Shown piece after piece: positions 45,982 to 56,817 of a stretch of 64,000 nt of DNA. The stretch comes from Liolophura sinensis. Its lineage: Eukaryota; Mollusca; Polyplacophora; Chitonida; Chitonidae. Under the pieces are notes generated by a model, which saw nothing but the letters and a program-made list of their open reading frames with translations, was not told where the DNA came from and searched no databases. Within the stretch, counting starts at the first letter, position 1; every line of letters begins with the position of its first letter. The position numbers were made by a program, and so were the translations under genes. Where the stretch lies: contig NC_088305.1 in assembly GCF_032854445.1 (NCBI RefSeq), positions 4,777,606-4,841,605 of the forward strand. The letters are read 5' to 3'.

Positions 45982-46024
45982 ATGGTTTTCTCTGCGGCGG
46001 ACAAGGAATTGATCACCTTTTCAG
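45982..46024 (+). CDS. Candidate first coding exon of an unknown gene
   Basis: ATG at 45982 in the context ATCAAGATGG (A at -3, G at +4) gives MVFSAADKELITFS, followed by a good donor CAG|GTAAAA at 46025. The exon has 43 coding bases and ends in phase 1. The upstream 120 bp are CpG-rich and contain the palindromic E-box. The N-terminus is vaguely like the A helix of globins (SAADK), but the intron position does not match the usual globin introns, and I found no second exon before the next gene at 56.7 kb. Treat it as a promoter-plus-first-exon candidate of unknown identity. Confidence 0.3.
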
Positions 46025-46894
46025 GTAAAACAAGGTAGAACATCATTTTGAAATATTTGACTATTTTGATTTTGGCCCCATGAACAGAAATCTTGAATTT
46101 GAAATTGAAATTTGGTCTGTATACTTATGACATAATGGCTTTTGAGTGTGTACATGTTTAGAAGCTGACGTAAGAGGGTTTAGGAGATAATAAATGTCAA
46201 AGTACGGGCCCATTGTTTATGCCCACCCGATATAAAGAGACTGTATACTGCCTGGAGAACCTGCATTCTCCCTGATATCGGATCAGTTTCCCACATGGTG
46301 TATAGTGCAATGCCGTACAGATGGATCGTGATTCCATTTTTCTAAAGTCGTTAACAAGAATCTTTTGTCCTGTCTCCTTGCTTCCGGGCCCTCTTAAAAC
46401 AGAAAAAAAATTATTCAGTCAGCAATGTATAGATGCCCAAAGGCGCTAGTTTACAATGGTAATTAAAGCGAACCATCTGGAGACATCCACATTGAATGTA
46501 CAACATTTCCATGACAGCTTTTTGTTCATGCATGTATATATGAACGCATGCGAAAAAGGTTAGGCTGTTAAAATTTCCACAAAGTCTCGTTAATACGGCT
46601 CTTATGAATGTCTCGGAGAAGGGAAAGTTTATAGGGAAGGCTTTTGGGAGATTAATCAGCGATAGACGCATGATTAAAGCCCCTGACTTTTGTGGTGTTT
46701 ACGCCGTCAAATCTTCCCAAACAGCGCTGTGATCATGCATCCATCTCACATATATTCCTGTAGAGAGTTAACAAATGCTTTAATCATAGATATTTTTCTT
46801 TTAGCCGATCACCTCTCGACGACCGTCATCACTGGTTCGAAACCGATTGTCACCTGTTCAGCTTTTTGGTTTTACTTCAAAGGGATATAAACGA
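46025..46894. other. Unassigned DNA, possibly intron
   Basis: No exon recognised. If the 45.98 kb exon is real this is its first intron. Confidence 0.4.
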
Positions 46895-47180
46895 TTTACA
46901 AGATAGAGAGTAAACACAGAGCAGCGAGGACAGTGATAATTGGTAAATTGTCTCTCGTCAGTTTACATCAGGCAGGCTTTTATTCTAACTGTTCATGTAG
47001 CTGCTTAAATAGTAACAACTTAGACTTTCCATGGCACCATGACTTATGCAGACTTTATAGGCAAATAGAGCTTTTGCAGAGATCTTACTCCGTTAATTGT
47101 TAATTTATTAGGCGTTATTGTTCTAGAATGCTAAAAATGTTGTGTTGTAATCACATTCGATACACTATCACACGAAAACA
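46895..47180 (+). repeat. Dispersed repeat family 3, copy c
   Basis: AGAGTAAACACAGAGCAGCG, GACAGTGATAATTGG, CTTTTATTCTAACTGTTCAT, CCATGACTTATGCAGA, TTAATTTATTAGGCG and AATGTTGTGTTGTAATCACA follow copy a in order. Confidence 0.75.
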
Positions 47181-48599
47181 GCGTAACGGGGTAAAGCCAC
47201 GGGTATTCTTAGTTCACCAGTAGGGTGATCTAGGGTTTGTGCAGGTACATAGCACATTTAAAAGGACTACAGCAAACAGAATAAATCACTCTAGAATTAC
47301 TCCAGATATCGTGCTGTCATCATATGAACTGCACAATCACATTCATGGTTGATGTTAACCTCTTGTATGCCAGTCTCTCCTCTATTTTCAGTTGTTATCA
47401 ATAGTTCCCCAATCTCATCTCTTCATCGCCCACTCCAATAATTCTGAAAGCATTGGCAACACTAACGATTTCTCAGAATATATTTTTTTAGAAATTTATA
47501 TTACCATTGCAGTTTTATCCTATCTCTACTGATAAATCGAAATGCGAATATATGGAACCAGAATTCCTGGTAGTAAGTCTTTCTTAGAACAGTAGCCTTG
47601 GGCGATGACGACAACGTCAAGACGACGGGACGGACATTGAGATCTTCCTAGAAAAATACAAACCACATTGCAACTTCAATTGCACTGCGACAAAACGTAC
47701 TATTAGGATTTGGGTACAGGCAGGATACAGTCATAGAAAGAACTCTGTCCTTTCCACGGGCGGCTTAACATATAGGTTCTTCTACAAAACGACTTTGATT
47801 CCACCAGCTAATTCCTTAACTAGAAGTAAGTTGCAAAGAAGTTATAACCTCTGACCACAAATTAGCTTGTGTGTGTGTGTGTGTGCGCTATATCAAGGGA
47901 GTGGGGAGAATTATTTCTGACATGACATGATTGGAATTTACATCCGCCTCCATGCCTGTTTGTTTCTATTATCCTTACCATCAAATATACACCGGGAACT
48001 ATATACATTGTATTAGACCGAATAGACACTTTACGATATACGGCGTGATGACAACAGAGTGACTTCCCTTTGTGACGTGAGTTACGTCTGTGATGATCAT
48101 ATTTATTCATTGCAGTGTCGTAATTTTTCACAGTTACAGGTTTAGTTTAATTCTGCAGGATAGTGACTTTCTGGAAATAATCGATATAATGATCTATAAT
48201 GAATACCAGTGGCCTGCGTGTGCATATGACATGCCTTTGTCATACGTATGCATGGCTGAGGCAAGAGTAACGTAAGATGTAGGCATATACGTTTTTTTTT
48301 CCGAATTAGCAAACTTTAACGGATCACTACTTAGCGAATTACTTAGTTGTTCAAAAGGATTTTGGACGAACCTCCAGCCATAAAGGTACCTGAGCTCGGA
48401 GGGATTCCTGTAACAGGGGGGAGTTTAGGTTGTGGTGGGGTAGAGTAGGGTGGTTTGTTGGCGGCTGTTGGAGGACCTACCCTCGCACGACCCGAGATTT
48501 TACGTGACGTCCTTATCTACAACAGGCGCCACTTTCACAAGACTTAGTCAATCATTTTTTTGTAACTTATCTGTTAAATGACGTCACCTTATGGCATTT
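47181..48599. other. Mostly unassigned DNA with a TG microsatellite
   Basis: (TG)n at about 47868-47884. No gene recognised. Confidence 0.45.
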
Positions 48600-48897
48600 T
48601 TCTTACCTCTAGATTCTCCACCGCTACCTTCCCAATCCCTGCATTCCCCAGCATTACCTTCCTCCCCCTTACTTTCCCCACTCCTGCTTTTCCCACCTCT
48701 ACATTCCCCACCCCTACTTCTCCCTCCCCTTATTTCCCCACCCCTACTTTTCCCACCTGTACTTTCCTCACCCCTACTTTTCTCACCTCTACTTTCCCCA
48801 CCCTCTTTTTCACACCTCTACTTTCTTCACCCCTACTTTTCTCACCTCTACTTTCCTCACCTCTACTTTTTACACCTCTACAAAAAAAAAAAAAAAA
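48600..48897 (+). repeat. Pyrimidine-rich minisatellite followed by poly(A)
   Basis: Repeats of about 15 bp such as TTTTCTCACCTCTAC and TTTCCCCACCCCTAC give about 280 bp with almost no G on the plus strand, then about 15 A. The long open frames over it (serine/proline/threonine/leucine) are products of the repeat. Confidence 0.9.
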
Positions 48898-49012
48898 GGA
48901 CGAGTACTAGGGTTATAGTCCGGAAATTAAAACTTTGTAATATGACTGGACAAAATAAGGCATCACATGATACATGGCTCATTATTTCACAAAAGTGCAG
49001 AACACTCACACG

Positions 49013-49195
49013 AGAGGCTTTCGTCAATGTGGTCGCTATGAGTTCACGTCCCGTTCATGCTGGGAAGGTCTCCCAGCAGACTGCTGATGGCCGTGGGTTT
49101 AACCCGGGCTCCGCCCAGTTTCTAATATCCACCATAGTGCTGGCCGCTGTTGTATAAGTGCGGCTTAAAACACCAACCAAATCAATCAAATAATC
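49013..49195 (+). mobile_element. SINE, headless, with internal deletion
   Basis: Starts near GAGGCTTTCGTCAATGTGGT and has a B-box-like GAGTTCACGTCCC, then GTGGGTTTAACCCGGGCTCC. The GTGAAATATTCTTGAGTACG segment is deleted; CTGTTGTATAAGTGCGGC leads directly to TTAAAACACCAACC. The tail is AATCAATCAA-like. Confidence 0.85.
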
Positions 49196-49315
49196 AAACA
49201 CGCAATCAATCAACCAATCAATCAACTTATAGTTTTGTGCTCTCTTTGATTAATAGAATGATGTAATCCTGGAGTAACATATTCTTTTACTAGCACAACT
49301 TCTCTTTCAGACAAA

Positions 49316-49432
49316 ACTCAAAACTGTGAAACACCCAAACTGTGAAACCTCAGAATTGTGAAACTTCAAAACTGTTAAACCTCTAATCAGTAAAACATCC
49401 AAACTGTGAAATCTCCGAACTGTGAATTCTCC
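49316..49432. repeat. 17-18-bp tandem repeat
   Basis: Six to seven units of the type CAAACTGTGAAACCTC, diverged. Confidence 0.85.
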
Positions 49433-51107
49433 CAGCGGTTCTGGAAATCCATGCTATAAATATATATTGTGAGACCATTAAACAGATAACTGCCAGCATA
49501 TTGAACTTCCTTCTTGTTTTGTTCTGTTTTATATAGTGTGCCGTGCAGAATGGTGAACGAACTAAGCTAATGTAGATGATTTCAAGTTGTTAGAATCCTT
49601 AGTAATTATACCGAGTACAGTGAGCAAACCGAGGCCAGCGTCATGTCGACCAACAACAGCCTGCAGCCTAACGTAATATGCTTTCTCGTGTATGCCTTCA
49701 GTCTGATTATCTCTCGCGGAAAAGAACAGTGAGCTCTATCACTGGCATGTTTTTTTTATTCGAACGTGACAGCTGACTTAATGAAATAGCCACTGTTTTA
49801 TGAGAAGAGTGAATGAGTGAGTGAGTGTTTTGGGTTTAACATCGCACATGATAAAAGAGAGTTAGCACCAAAACTGTCAGACATTCAAACCTTTGCACAA
49901 ATAATTGTCATAACTGGGACTCGTATCTGGACGCATGATCCTACTATTGAATAATCCTCACTCATCTATTTATTTCCCCAAAAATGTTTTCCCGCCTCAC
50001 TTGTTTAAAATTAGGAGAAGATACGTTAATATGAACTAAATATTTTATCTAACAATTTGCATTTTCTTTATGTAGAAATGGACCTGGGAGTGGATTTTCA
50101 TCAAATTTGTTTTTAGAAAGTGAGGTGAAAAGGTGAACTTTTAGTTCCACCCCCGCTCGAATTCTTTATACTTAGATCACGCGGCTAAACAGGTGATACG
50201 TGAGGTTCTCTACTACAGTGAAGGTGGCAAATGATAACACATTTAAGGAGAGAGGGCATTCAATACCTGCAAATAAGGCAAATTTATAGAAAGTGGCTAG
50301 GTATAATTAATATTGGTATATACTTATCGTAGAAGATATATATATATATATATATCCATCCTATGGTTTTATTTATATTGTTATTTACTGCATGATTGTA
50401 TCTACTCCCCCCCCCCCCACCCCCACCCCCGCATCGTTTAACTCTGGCTTCAACTATACATTCCCCTTTTTTTCCCTCAGTTTTTACATCAGCCTGATAT
50501 TATGTAACTCACGCTAAACCATTCCTGCCTTTCTGCTGACTGACCATACTTTGTTTTGTCTTTATACATGTATGCATTGTATACCTACGCAGCTACATTG
50601 TACATAAGCCCACGTACATTGTATTCTTTACTGTATATATTTCCTGATGACGGCACAGACATAGTGACGGAAAGAAATATTATGACTTCAGTATTAGCAG
50701 TTAATTCCTTTCTGTTTTATAACATATTACTTTGTAATATTTAATATAATATTCTGTTAGTGAACAGAATCTTTATATTCAAATAATAGAATAATAAACA
50801 GAATGGTCTGCTGCAATAATATAATACCTTCTAACATGGCTTAGACAACAGACATTCCGTTAAATTTAACGTATTATTTGCTAGAGAGCTCGCTCTGCCA
50901 TAACACGGTGCACACAGAGCATTTTATTTCAGATGTCCTGGTGTCGGACTGAGTTGATGTACATTTATACGGAAAAAGATTTTGACAAAAGTACGGATCT
51001 AAATGAAATCAGCGATTGTAACAAGAGAGACTCCTAGCTAAGCGATCTTTTCTTGAAATTAAGTTTAAAACATCCGCTATCTAGTTAGGCTTCAAAAAAT
51101 TCTTTTA
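49433..51107. other. Unassigned DNA with simple repeats
   Basis: Contains GAGTGAATGAGTGAGTGAGTG then TTTTGGGTTTAACATCGCAC near 49808, which resembles a dispersed mollusc repeat start; (TA)n at about 50335-50355; and a C run at about 50407-50417. No gene recognised. Confidence 0.45.
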
Positions 51108-51205
51108 TAGCACCCGGCGGCCATCATTATGGTGGGAGGAAACCAGGCAGAGTCCGGGAGAAACCCACGACCATTCACAGGTCGGACTCACGTACACCCG
51201 GAGCC
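51108..51205 (-). mobile_element. SINE middle fragment
   Basis: The plus strand reads CCCGGCGGCCATCATTATGG, GGAGGAAACCAGGCAGAGTC and GGGAGAAACCCACGACCATT, the complement of the SINE body. Head and tail are absent. Confidence 0.85.
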
Positions 51206-51214
51206 CTAGGCAGA

Positions 51215-51448
51215 ATGTATGTATGTATGTGTGTATGTGTGTGTGTGTCTGTGTGTATGTGTGTATGTGTGTATGTGTGTATGTGTGTATGTATGTATGT
51301 ATGTATGTATGTATGTATGTATGTATGTATGTATGTATGTATGTATGTAGGACTATGTATGTTTATATGTATGTATGTATGTATGAATGTATGTATGTGT
51401 GTATGTAGGTAGGTAGGTAGGTAGGTAGGTAGGTAGGTAGGTAGGTAG

Positions 51449-51512
<64 letters not shown>
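51215..51512. repeat. Large compound microsatellite (TATG)n-(GTAG)n-(TG)n
   Basis: About 300 bp: TATG/TGTG units, then about 11 GTAG units, then about 30 TG. It ends exactly where a family 2 repeat begins. Open frames of Met-Tyr-Val-Cys repeats across it are artefacts. Confidence 0.97.
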
Positions 51513-51513
<1 letters not shown>

Positions 51514-51860
51514 TGAGGTTTTACGTCATACTTAACAATTTTTCAGTCAGATGGAGTCGAGGAGTCATTAAGTGTGTACACATATTGTGTTTTCTTAAAT
51601 GTGTGTATATATACTGTGTCTTCTTGTGGCAGGGCGAGTCCATGCCGCCAAAGTATCATGCTGAAAAGACCAGACATGACACCCCACCAAGTCACATTAT
51701 ACTGACACCGGGCCAACCAGTCCTGTTTTCCTTGCTATAACCTCTCAGTGCAAAACAAAACAGAAACATGTACCACTTTTAAAGGCTTTGGTTTGACCTG
51801 ACCCGGGTTTTGTTATTTGTGGTAAATCGTCCACTTCGGCGGTGTACACGCCATTAAGAA
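51513..51860 (+). repeat. Dispersed repeat family 2, long copy
   Basis: Runs from GCTTGAGGTTTTACGTCATA through CAGGGCGAGTCCATGCCGCC, GACACCCCACCAAGTCACAT, GACACCGGGCCAACCAGTCC and TTTGGTTTGACCTGACCCGG to a CACTTCGGCGGTGTAC end. A 40-bp internal duplication around TGTGTACACATATTGTGTTT / TGTGTATATATACTGTGTCT is present. Confidence 0.85.
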
Positions 51861-52227
51861 TTTATCAACAACACACTCCCCACCGACACAGGTTTTATTT
51901 CGGGTCACCCGACATCAAGGCTGACTCTCTAACGTTCAGGAAATCGCAGCGGTCTTATCTGTCATGGGCGGTACATTGGTATGGCAATTCTACAGGCAGA
52001 AATTCCAGAGTATAACTGTTGACCATTGGAGTATGACCATGAGATTTTCACCAGCTGCATAGTATAAAACGCAACAGCCTTAGGACACAGCCTACGCCTT
52101 CTCGATCCAATTATTTTTCTCTGTTACAGGCAGAGTGCTGTAATAAAAATAGTATTATATAGCTGGGGGAGGACGGTGGGGAGGGGGGAAGACGGTTGGA
52201 GGGGGGGATGTGATGTCTAAGTAAGCA

Positions 52228-52275
52228 TGTCGCCGCAGCGCAATGACCCACGAGCCTCTCACCAATACCGTCGAA
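52228..52275 (+). repeat. SINE head fragment
   Basis: CGCCGCAGCGCAATGACCCA and CGAGCCTCTCACCAATACCG correspond to the middle of the SINE head. The remainder is missing. Confidence 0.65.
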
Positions 52276-52424
52276 AACCCTTTAAGTGAAAGGCCCGTGT
52301 TAAAAAACACAGGACGTCAAAAACCTGACTGGCTTACCGTGGGACATATAAAACTGCTTGTCGTAGCTAAAATAAAGCAAAACGAAGCAAACAAACGACG
52401 AGGAACAATAAGAGAAATAATGTG

Positions 52425-52668
52425 AAAAGAAGCCAGGGAAGACACGCGCGGGAAGAAGCCATGGAAACACGCGGGAGGAGAAGCTGAGTGAAGTATGCGG
52501 GTGACGGAGTCCCGGAAAACACGATGGGGAAGAATCCGATGAAGACACGCGCGAACACAAGCCGAGTAAAATAGGAGAAGCCGAAGAAATCATGCGGGAA
52601 GAGAAGCCGAAGAAATCATGCGGGAAGAGAAGCCGAAGAAAACACGCGAGAGGAGAAACCGGGGAAGT
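52425..52668. repeat. Diverged 26-28-bp minisatellite
   Basis: Units of the type AGAAGCCGAAGAAATCATGC-GGGAAG are clear at 52575-52640 and diverged before and after (GAAGACACGCGCGGG). Nearly all units carry CGCG or GCGGG. Confidence 0.85.
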
Positions 52669-54144
52669 TGTTTATTGTATTGAATGGTGCGCGAGCCAGA
52701 GAAATGTCTCCACTGACCACAGCCTTCCGTACATGTACTTTCCAGCTATGCACAGTCTTGACCATTCCGCCCACTTACGTCTTGTGGTCTGTCCTACACT
52801 TAATGGAAAAACTTGTAAAGGCTTGAAAGGTTAATATTTTGCTGCCTGAGGCGGTTTTGAAATGACTCTGTATGGTTTGTCTTTATCCCAAGCCGACATA
52901 TGTGTCCTTGAGGCTTGTGCACCTCAATCTCGGACTTGGATAGCTTATAGCTGGCATTACAGTCAATGAGTAGTTATCAGTGCCTTAGATATACCATTAA
53001 TCATCCAAAATACCACAGCTTGTAAGATAATACATTAAGGAGCTATGTCCCTTTGACAGATCTGAGGTTGGTTATAATGGGAGACAAGAGAATGACCTAC
53101 ACATTAGGTCAAGGTGACAGTAAACGCATCGTTTTCTTCTGTGACGCTGCAATGCGTATGTATTTCATATACATGAACGCGTACACAAATAATTGAGACA
53201 TAATAAAGGAAAGAACAAATGAGTTAACAGTTTTGGATCGTCGTGGTTCAGGCAGGAAAGAGTTTTACGAGTTCCCCATTGTGTAACACTTAACGCTGAA
53301 GGATATTGGATGTTATCAGTTACATGGTTAATCAGTGTTAGGATAAGGAAATATATGGTGCCCCTCAGGGTTACCTTACTGACACCAATGCAACGAATTT
53401 GTCCTGTAAAAGACCCATCAATTCAGCGCAAAAGACCGATGTATAGGTGAATCGCTCATTCATGTGACAACTGTTTTCACAATCAAACAAAGGGAGATAA
53501 CCTAGTCCCGCCCGGATAGGATATTTATATATATAAGTTATTTTTCCTGAAGTTTTAGGTTGACGTTCAGTCTAAATTTATATTCCTCCTTGTATGTAAA
53601 TAATTCAGTTGAAGTTTTCCATTATGTGTTCAAATATACCATGAAACAGTATATAAAACAGCACTATTGCTTGATGTGCCAATTCATAATTACCATCGTT
53701 ATACGCTGGATTTAATTGTAAGTTGTATTTATGGGAGGGAGGTGGGCATGCGTTAAACAAATGCTAGATGCTTGGAAGGAAATTAATAACGGAGATGCTG
53801 AACCAGCTAACCAAATCGTTATATTTTGATACTTGAAAATCCGCAGTTACTGTATTTATCACAGATGTTCTGAACAAAGACGGTAAAATGTTATCATTAA
53901 GAGGCAAACATATTAAATATAAAACCAGCCTTGATTATGACATCTGTTTTATGGAATAAGTTGGACAAAGCATTGAGCTCTTTCCTAGCTAATAAAAAGA
54001 GGAACTTAAGAACCATTAGACCTAAGGATAAGGTTGAAATTTCAGCTGTTGGGGAGGTTATCAAGAAATGACCCCAAAGTCTGTACAAAATATTTTTATT
54101 AAATATTACAGAGAAAATCGGCAACTAGTAAAACTATAGCTGAC
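52669..54144. other. Unassigned DNA
   Basis: No exon recognised. It probably includes further decayed LINE sequence just before 54.15 kb. Confidence 0.4.
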
Positions 54145-54510
54145 GTTCCTAGCGGTGAACCACGGAATGGCGAGTCAGTATGGTTTCTTCCACACGAGAC
54201 CGTGGCACAAAACAAAGTGAAACAGTTACAATTCAAAATTCTACAGAATATATATCTACCAACACAGTTATTATGTAAATATGATATTTGTGAAAGCCCT
54301 TCATGCTCTTCACGTGGCAAGGAAATTGATAAAATAAAACACTATATTATCTCGTGTGTGAAGCTCCAGTCCTTTGGGATGTTATCTTCTAATTGGATGA
54401 CGTCAGCTCTAAACAGGGAGATAACTCTTAACTCCCAGCTCTGGTCATATTCGGCTGTTTTGATGAAGGACATAGTAATAAAAAAAATCTTGAACATTTA
54501 CATTCTGTAA
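54145..54510 (+). pseudogene. LINE (non-LTR retrotransposon) 3' coding remnant
   Basis: The frame gives VWFLPHETVAQNKVKQLQFK, then ILQNIYLPTQLL and CESPSCSSRGKEIDKIKHYI-type sequence. The order 'K-x-K-Q-x-Q-F-K-I-L', 'C-x4-C', then H and C spaced about 16-20 residues later is the zinc-binding tail that follows the reverse transcriptase domain in many animal LINEs. One of the expected cysteines (C-x-x-C) is Arg. The reverse transcriptase itself is missing, so the copy is 5'-truncated and dead. Confidence 0.6.
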
Positions 54511-55009
54511 GCTAAGTAATTCATTTCATGTCATACCACAGCCATACCTTAGTATTTTTTACAGACTTTAGGAACTACGTATAAAATATAACAAATATTA
54601 TCCAGAAATTTAATCGGTACATTTTTTTTCTTCATTCTCGTCTCTCCTTCTTATGGATACCCTGACCTTACGGGAGTGGTGTGTATTATCGGAGAGGGGG
54701 TGGGGGCCATCGTGGATATATCATTGTACTGTGAGTTATTCTGATTGGTTTCATTGTACGTTTCATTGTGTTACCTTGCATTGTCTCGTTTTAGCCCCTC
54801 CCCCCCCCCCCAAAATAAATAAATAAAAAATAAGTAAATAACAATAAAAGTATTATGTATATATGTATGTCTCATTATGAAAAAGTACGTTTGGTATTCG
54901 TGTTTTACAGCGTACATTCATCAATAATTATCAGCTTTATTAGGCGGTATCAAAAAGAATAAATTTGATTACTTGATGGCATTCCGTGTACAGTTATTGC
55001 GTTCCAATC
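54511..55009. other. Unassigned DNA with a C run and a possible SINE relic
   Basis: A 12-base C run lies near 54800 followed by AAATAAATAAATAA. GTGTTTTACAGCGTACATTC near 54899 resembles the complement of a SINE 3' end. Confidence 0.45.
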
Positions 55010-55021
55010 TACATATAACTC

Positions 55022-55230
55022 ACCAATGCAGTCGCTGTGAGTTCAAGTCCAGCTCATGCTGGCTTCATCTCCGGCCGTAAGTGGGAAGGTCTGTCAGCAA
55101 CCTGCGGATGGTCCTGGGTTTCCCCCTGGCTGTGCCCGGTTTCCAACCACCATAACGCTGGCCGCCGTCGTATAAGTGAAATATTCTTGAGTGCGGCGTG
55201 AAACATCAATCGAATAAATAAATGAATATA
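55022..55230 (+). mobile_element. SINE, 5'-truncated, with 12-bp TSD
   Basis: Begins ACCAATGCAGTCGCTGTGAG, carries the B box GTTCAAGTCC, the complete body and tail. TACATATAACTC flanks it at 55010-55021 and 55231-55242. Confidence 0.95.
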
Positions 55231-55630
55231 TACATATAACTCTACATGAATATTATCTTCACACCATGCAAGACACAGTCTATCACTGTTTGGAAAACAT
55301 TGCTCACTTACAGTTTGGTAACCTGTTGGCGAAAGAGAAGGTTTTGGGCCTTGTTTTCAAACTGGTTTTCAGGAAATGTAGAAATGTGTCTCTCACAGAG
55401 ATCTTCTAAAACTGATGTTAAAATGCTTGATTTCTGTTTATTTTATGTCAAGTAGGGCCTACTTCATAAATAGCTAACAAATTATTTTGTTAATTACAGA
55501 TGTTTCCTTCAACAAAATGTATGCATAATAAGAAAGTAATCCAGCAAAAATTCTGATGATGAATTTCTTGCAAAACTGGAATAAACTGGAGTTTTAGGAT
55601 AGACGTAAAATTAGAATCTAAGTAATATTG

Positions 55631-55938
55631 GGAGCCTCCGTGGCCGAGGTAGCTGGTGCCCCAGCGCGGCGCAATTACCCAGGAGCCTCGGTCGCCGAGG
55701 AAGTTAGCACGCCAGCGCGGCGAAATGATCCAGGAGCCTCCCACCAATGCGGTAGCTGTGAGCTCAAGTCCAGCTCATGCTAACTTCCTCTCCGGCAGTT
55801 TGTGGGAAAATCTGCAAGGAACCTGCGGATGCTCGTCGGTTTCCCCGGGCTCTGTCCGGTTTCCTCTCACCATATTACTTGTCGCCGTCGTATAAGTGAA
55901 ATATTCTTGAGTACGGCGTAAAACACCAGTCAAATAAA
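55631..55938 (+). mobile_element. Full-length SINE with tandemly duplicated head, 12-bp TSD
   Basis: The head is present twice: CCTCCGTGGCCGAGGTAGCT..CCCAGGAG and then CCTCGGTCGCCGAGGAAGTT..TCCAGGAG, followed by the single body with GAGCTCAAGTCC B box. TAAGTAATATTG flanks it at 55619-55630 and 55939-55950. The head is the GCCGAGG variant. Confidence 0.95.
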
Positions 55939-55950
55939 TAAGTAATATTG

Positions 55951-56736
55951 CCTTAAAACATATGTTTATTTCATTTATTTGTATGAACAAATCCATCTGT
56001 TTAGACATATTTCAGGCTATGCCTTATGCTTTGCAGCTAAATTTAAGCTTGTGAGATTAGACTTCTGACCCCTTTTTTATAGGAAAAGTATAATAATTTT
56101 AATAGGAAACTTTTATCCTTTTTTATAGATAAAAAAGCTCCCAGTGCTGAAGCTGATTAGTGCTTCGGTACACTAAACTGCCAAATTGTAATATAAGAGT
56201 ATTGTATACACAGAGGTACGCCATTCTTTTTAATTCCCAAAAGAAGCCTATCTTCAGTGTACCCTGTAACCCAGACCATACGTGGGTAATGTAAGGGTCA
56301 ATTGTAAATTCGTGGCCAACGGACAATAAATATCCAGCCTGATTTCCGGGGCTAACTAGAAAAAAAGAAAATATGTACCCCGTCCCACAAGTGACCGATG
56401 CTGATAGAGACCAATAAATAATTTTATTAAAAATAACCCGCAATTGTTTTACTATGCAGAGAGTACATTACCGCAGAAGCGGATTGAATGCAACAGCTGT
56501 TGAAGATCTGTTAGGGAGCTAGACATTCATATCTTGCCAACTGATTGAAGGGAGATAACTGTGCTCGTTTTTTTTTTTTAAATCCAGGAACTCTTTTGTG
56601 TGGAGGTAATTAAACAGACGATACCGGAGGCTGAAACGATGGACGCCTGTTATTCCGGTTTTGTTTTCAAATAACTGTAAGAATGGTTGAATGGTGGATG
56701 TAAATCTGTTTTCAATTCGTTTGAGTTCATGTGACC
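55951..56736 (+). promoter_or_regulatory. Upstream region of the acid phosphatase gene
   Basis: The promoter and 5' leader of the gene starting at 56737 should lie here, but I see no clear TATA box. AAGGGAGATAAC, a motif recurring elsewhere in this window, is at 56548-56559. Immediately upstream of the start codon, ATG TGA at 56729-56734 is a minimal start-stop upstream frame, if the leader includes it. Confidence 0.4.
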
Positions 56737-56817
56737 ATGTTGTCAGTTTTAGCGGTTTTGCTTCTGTGCCTTTTGTGTGCTGACAGCAACGCGGACATAC
56801 TTCGCTTGGCACAAGTG
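56737..56817 (+). CDS. Acid phosphatase exon 1 (signal peptide)
   Basis: 27 codons. The start was chosen for its GTGACCATG context, the immediately following hydrophobic leader and the match of DILRLAQV to the strand leading to the RHG loop. The donor is GTG|GTAGGT at 56818. Cleavage is expected after residue 19 (SNA|DIL). Confidence 0.85.

Noticed and set aside
45982-46024. First exon of a globin
   Set aside because: Only SAADK resembles a globin A helix; the intron position is wrong and no heme-pocket exon was found. Kept only as an unknown first exon.
48578-49157. Proline/serine/leucine-rich long open frame of 188 codons
   Set aside because: It follows a pyrimidine minisatellite and runs on into a SINE; no codon or splice evidence.
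51215-51412. Cysteine/tyrosine/methionine repeat proteins
   Set aside because: They are translations of a TATG/TGTG microsatellite in several frames.
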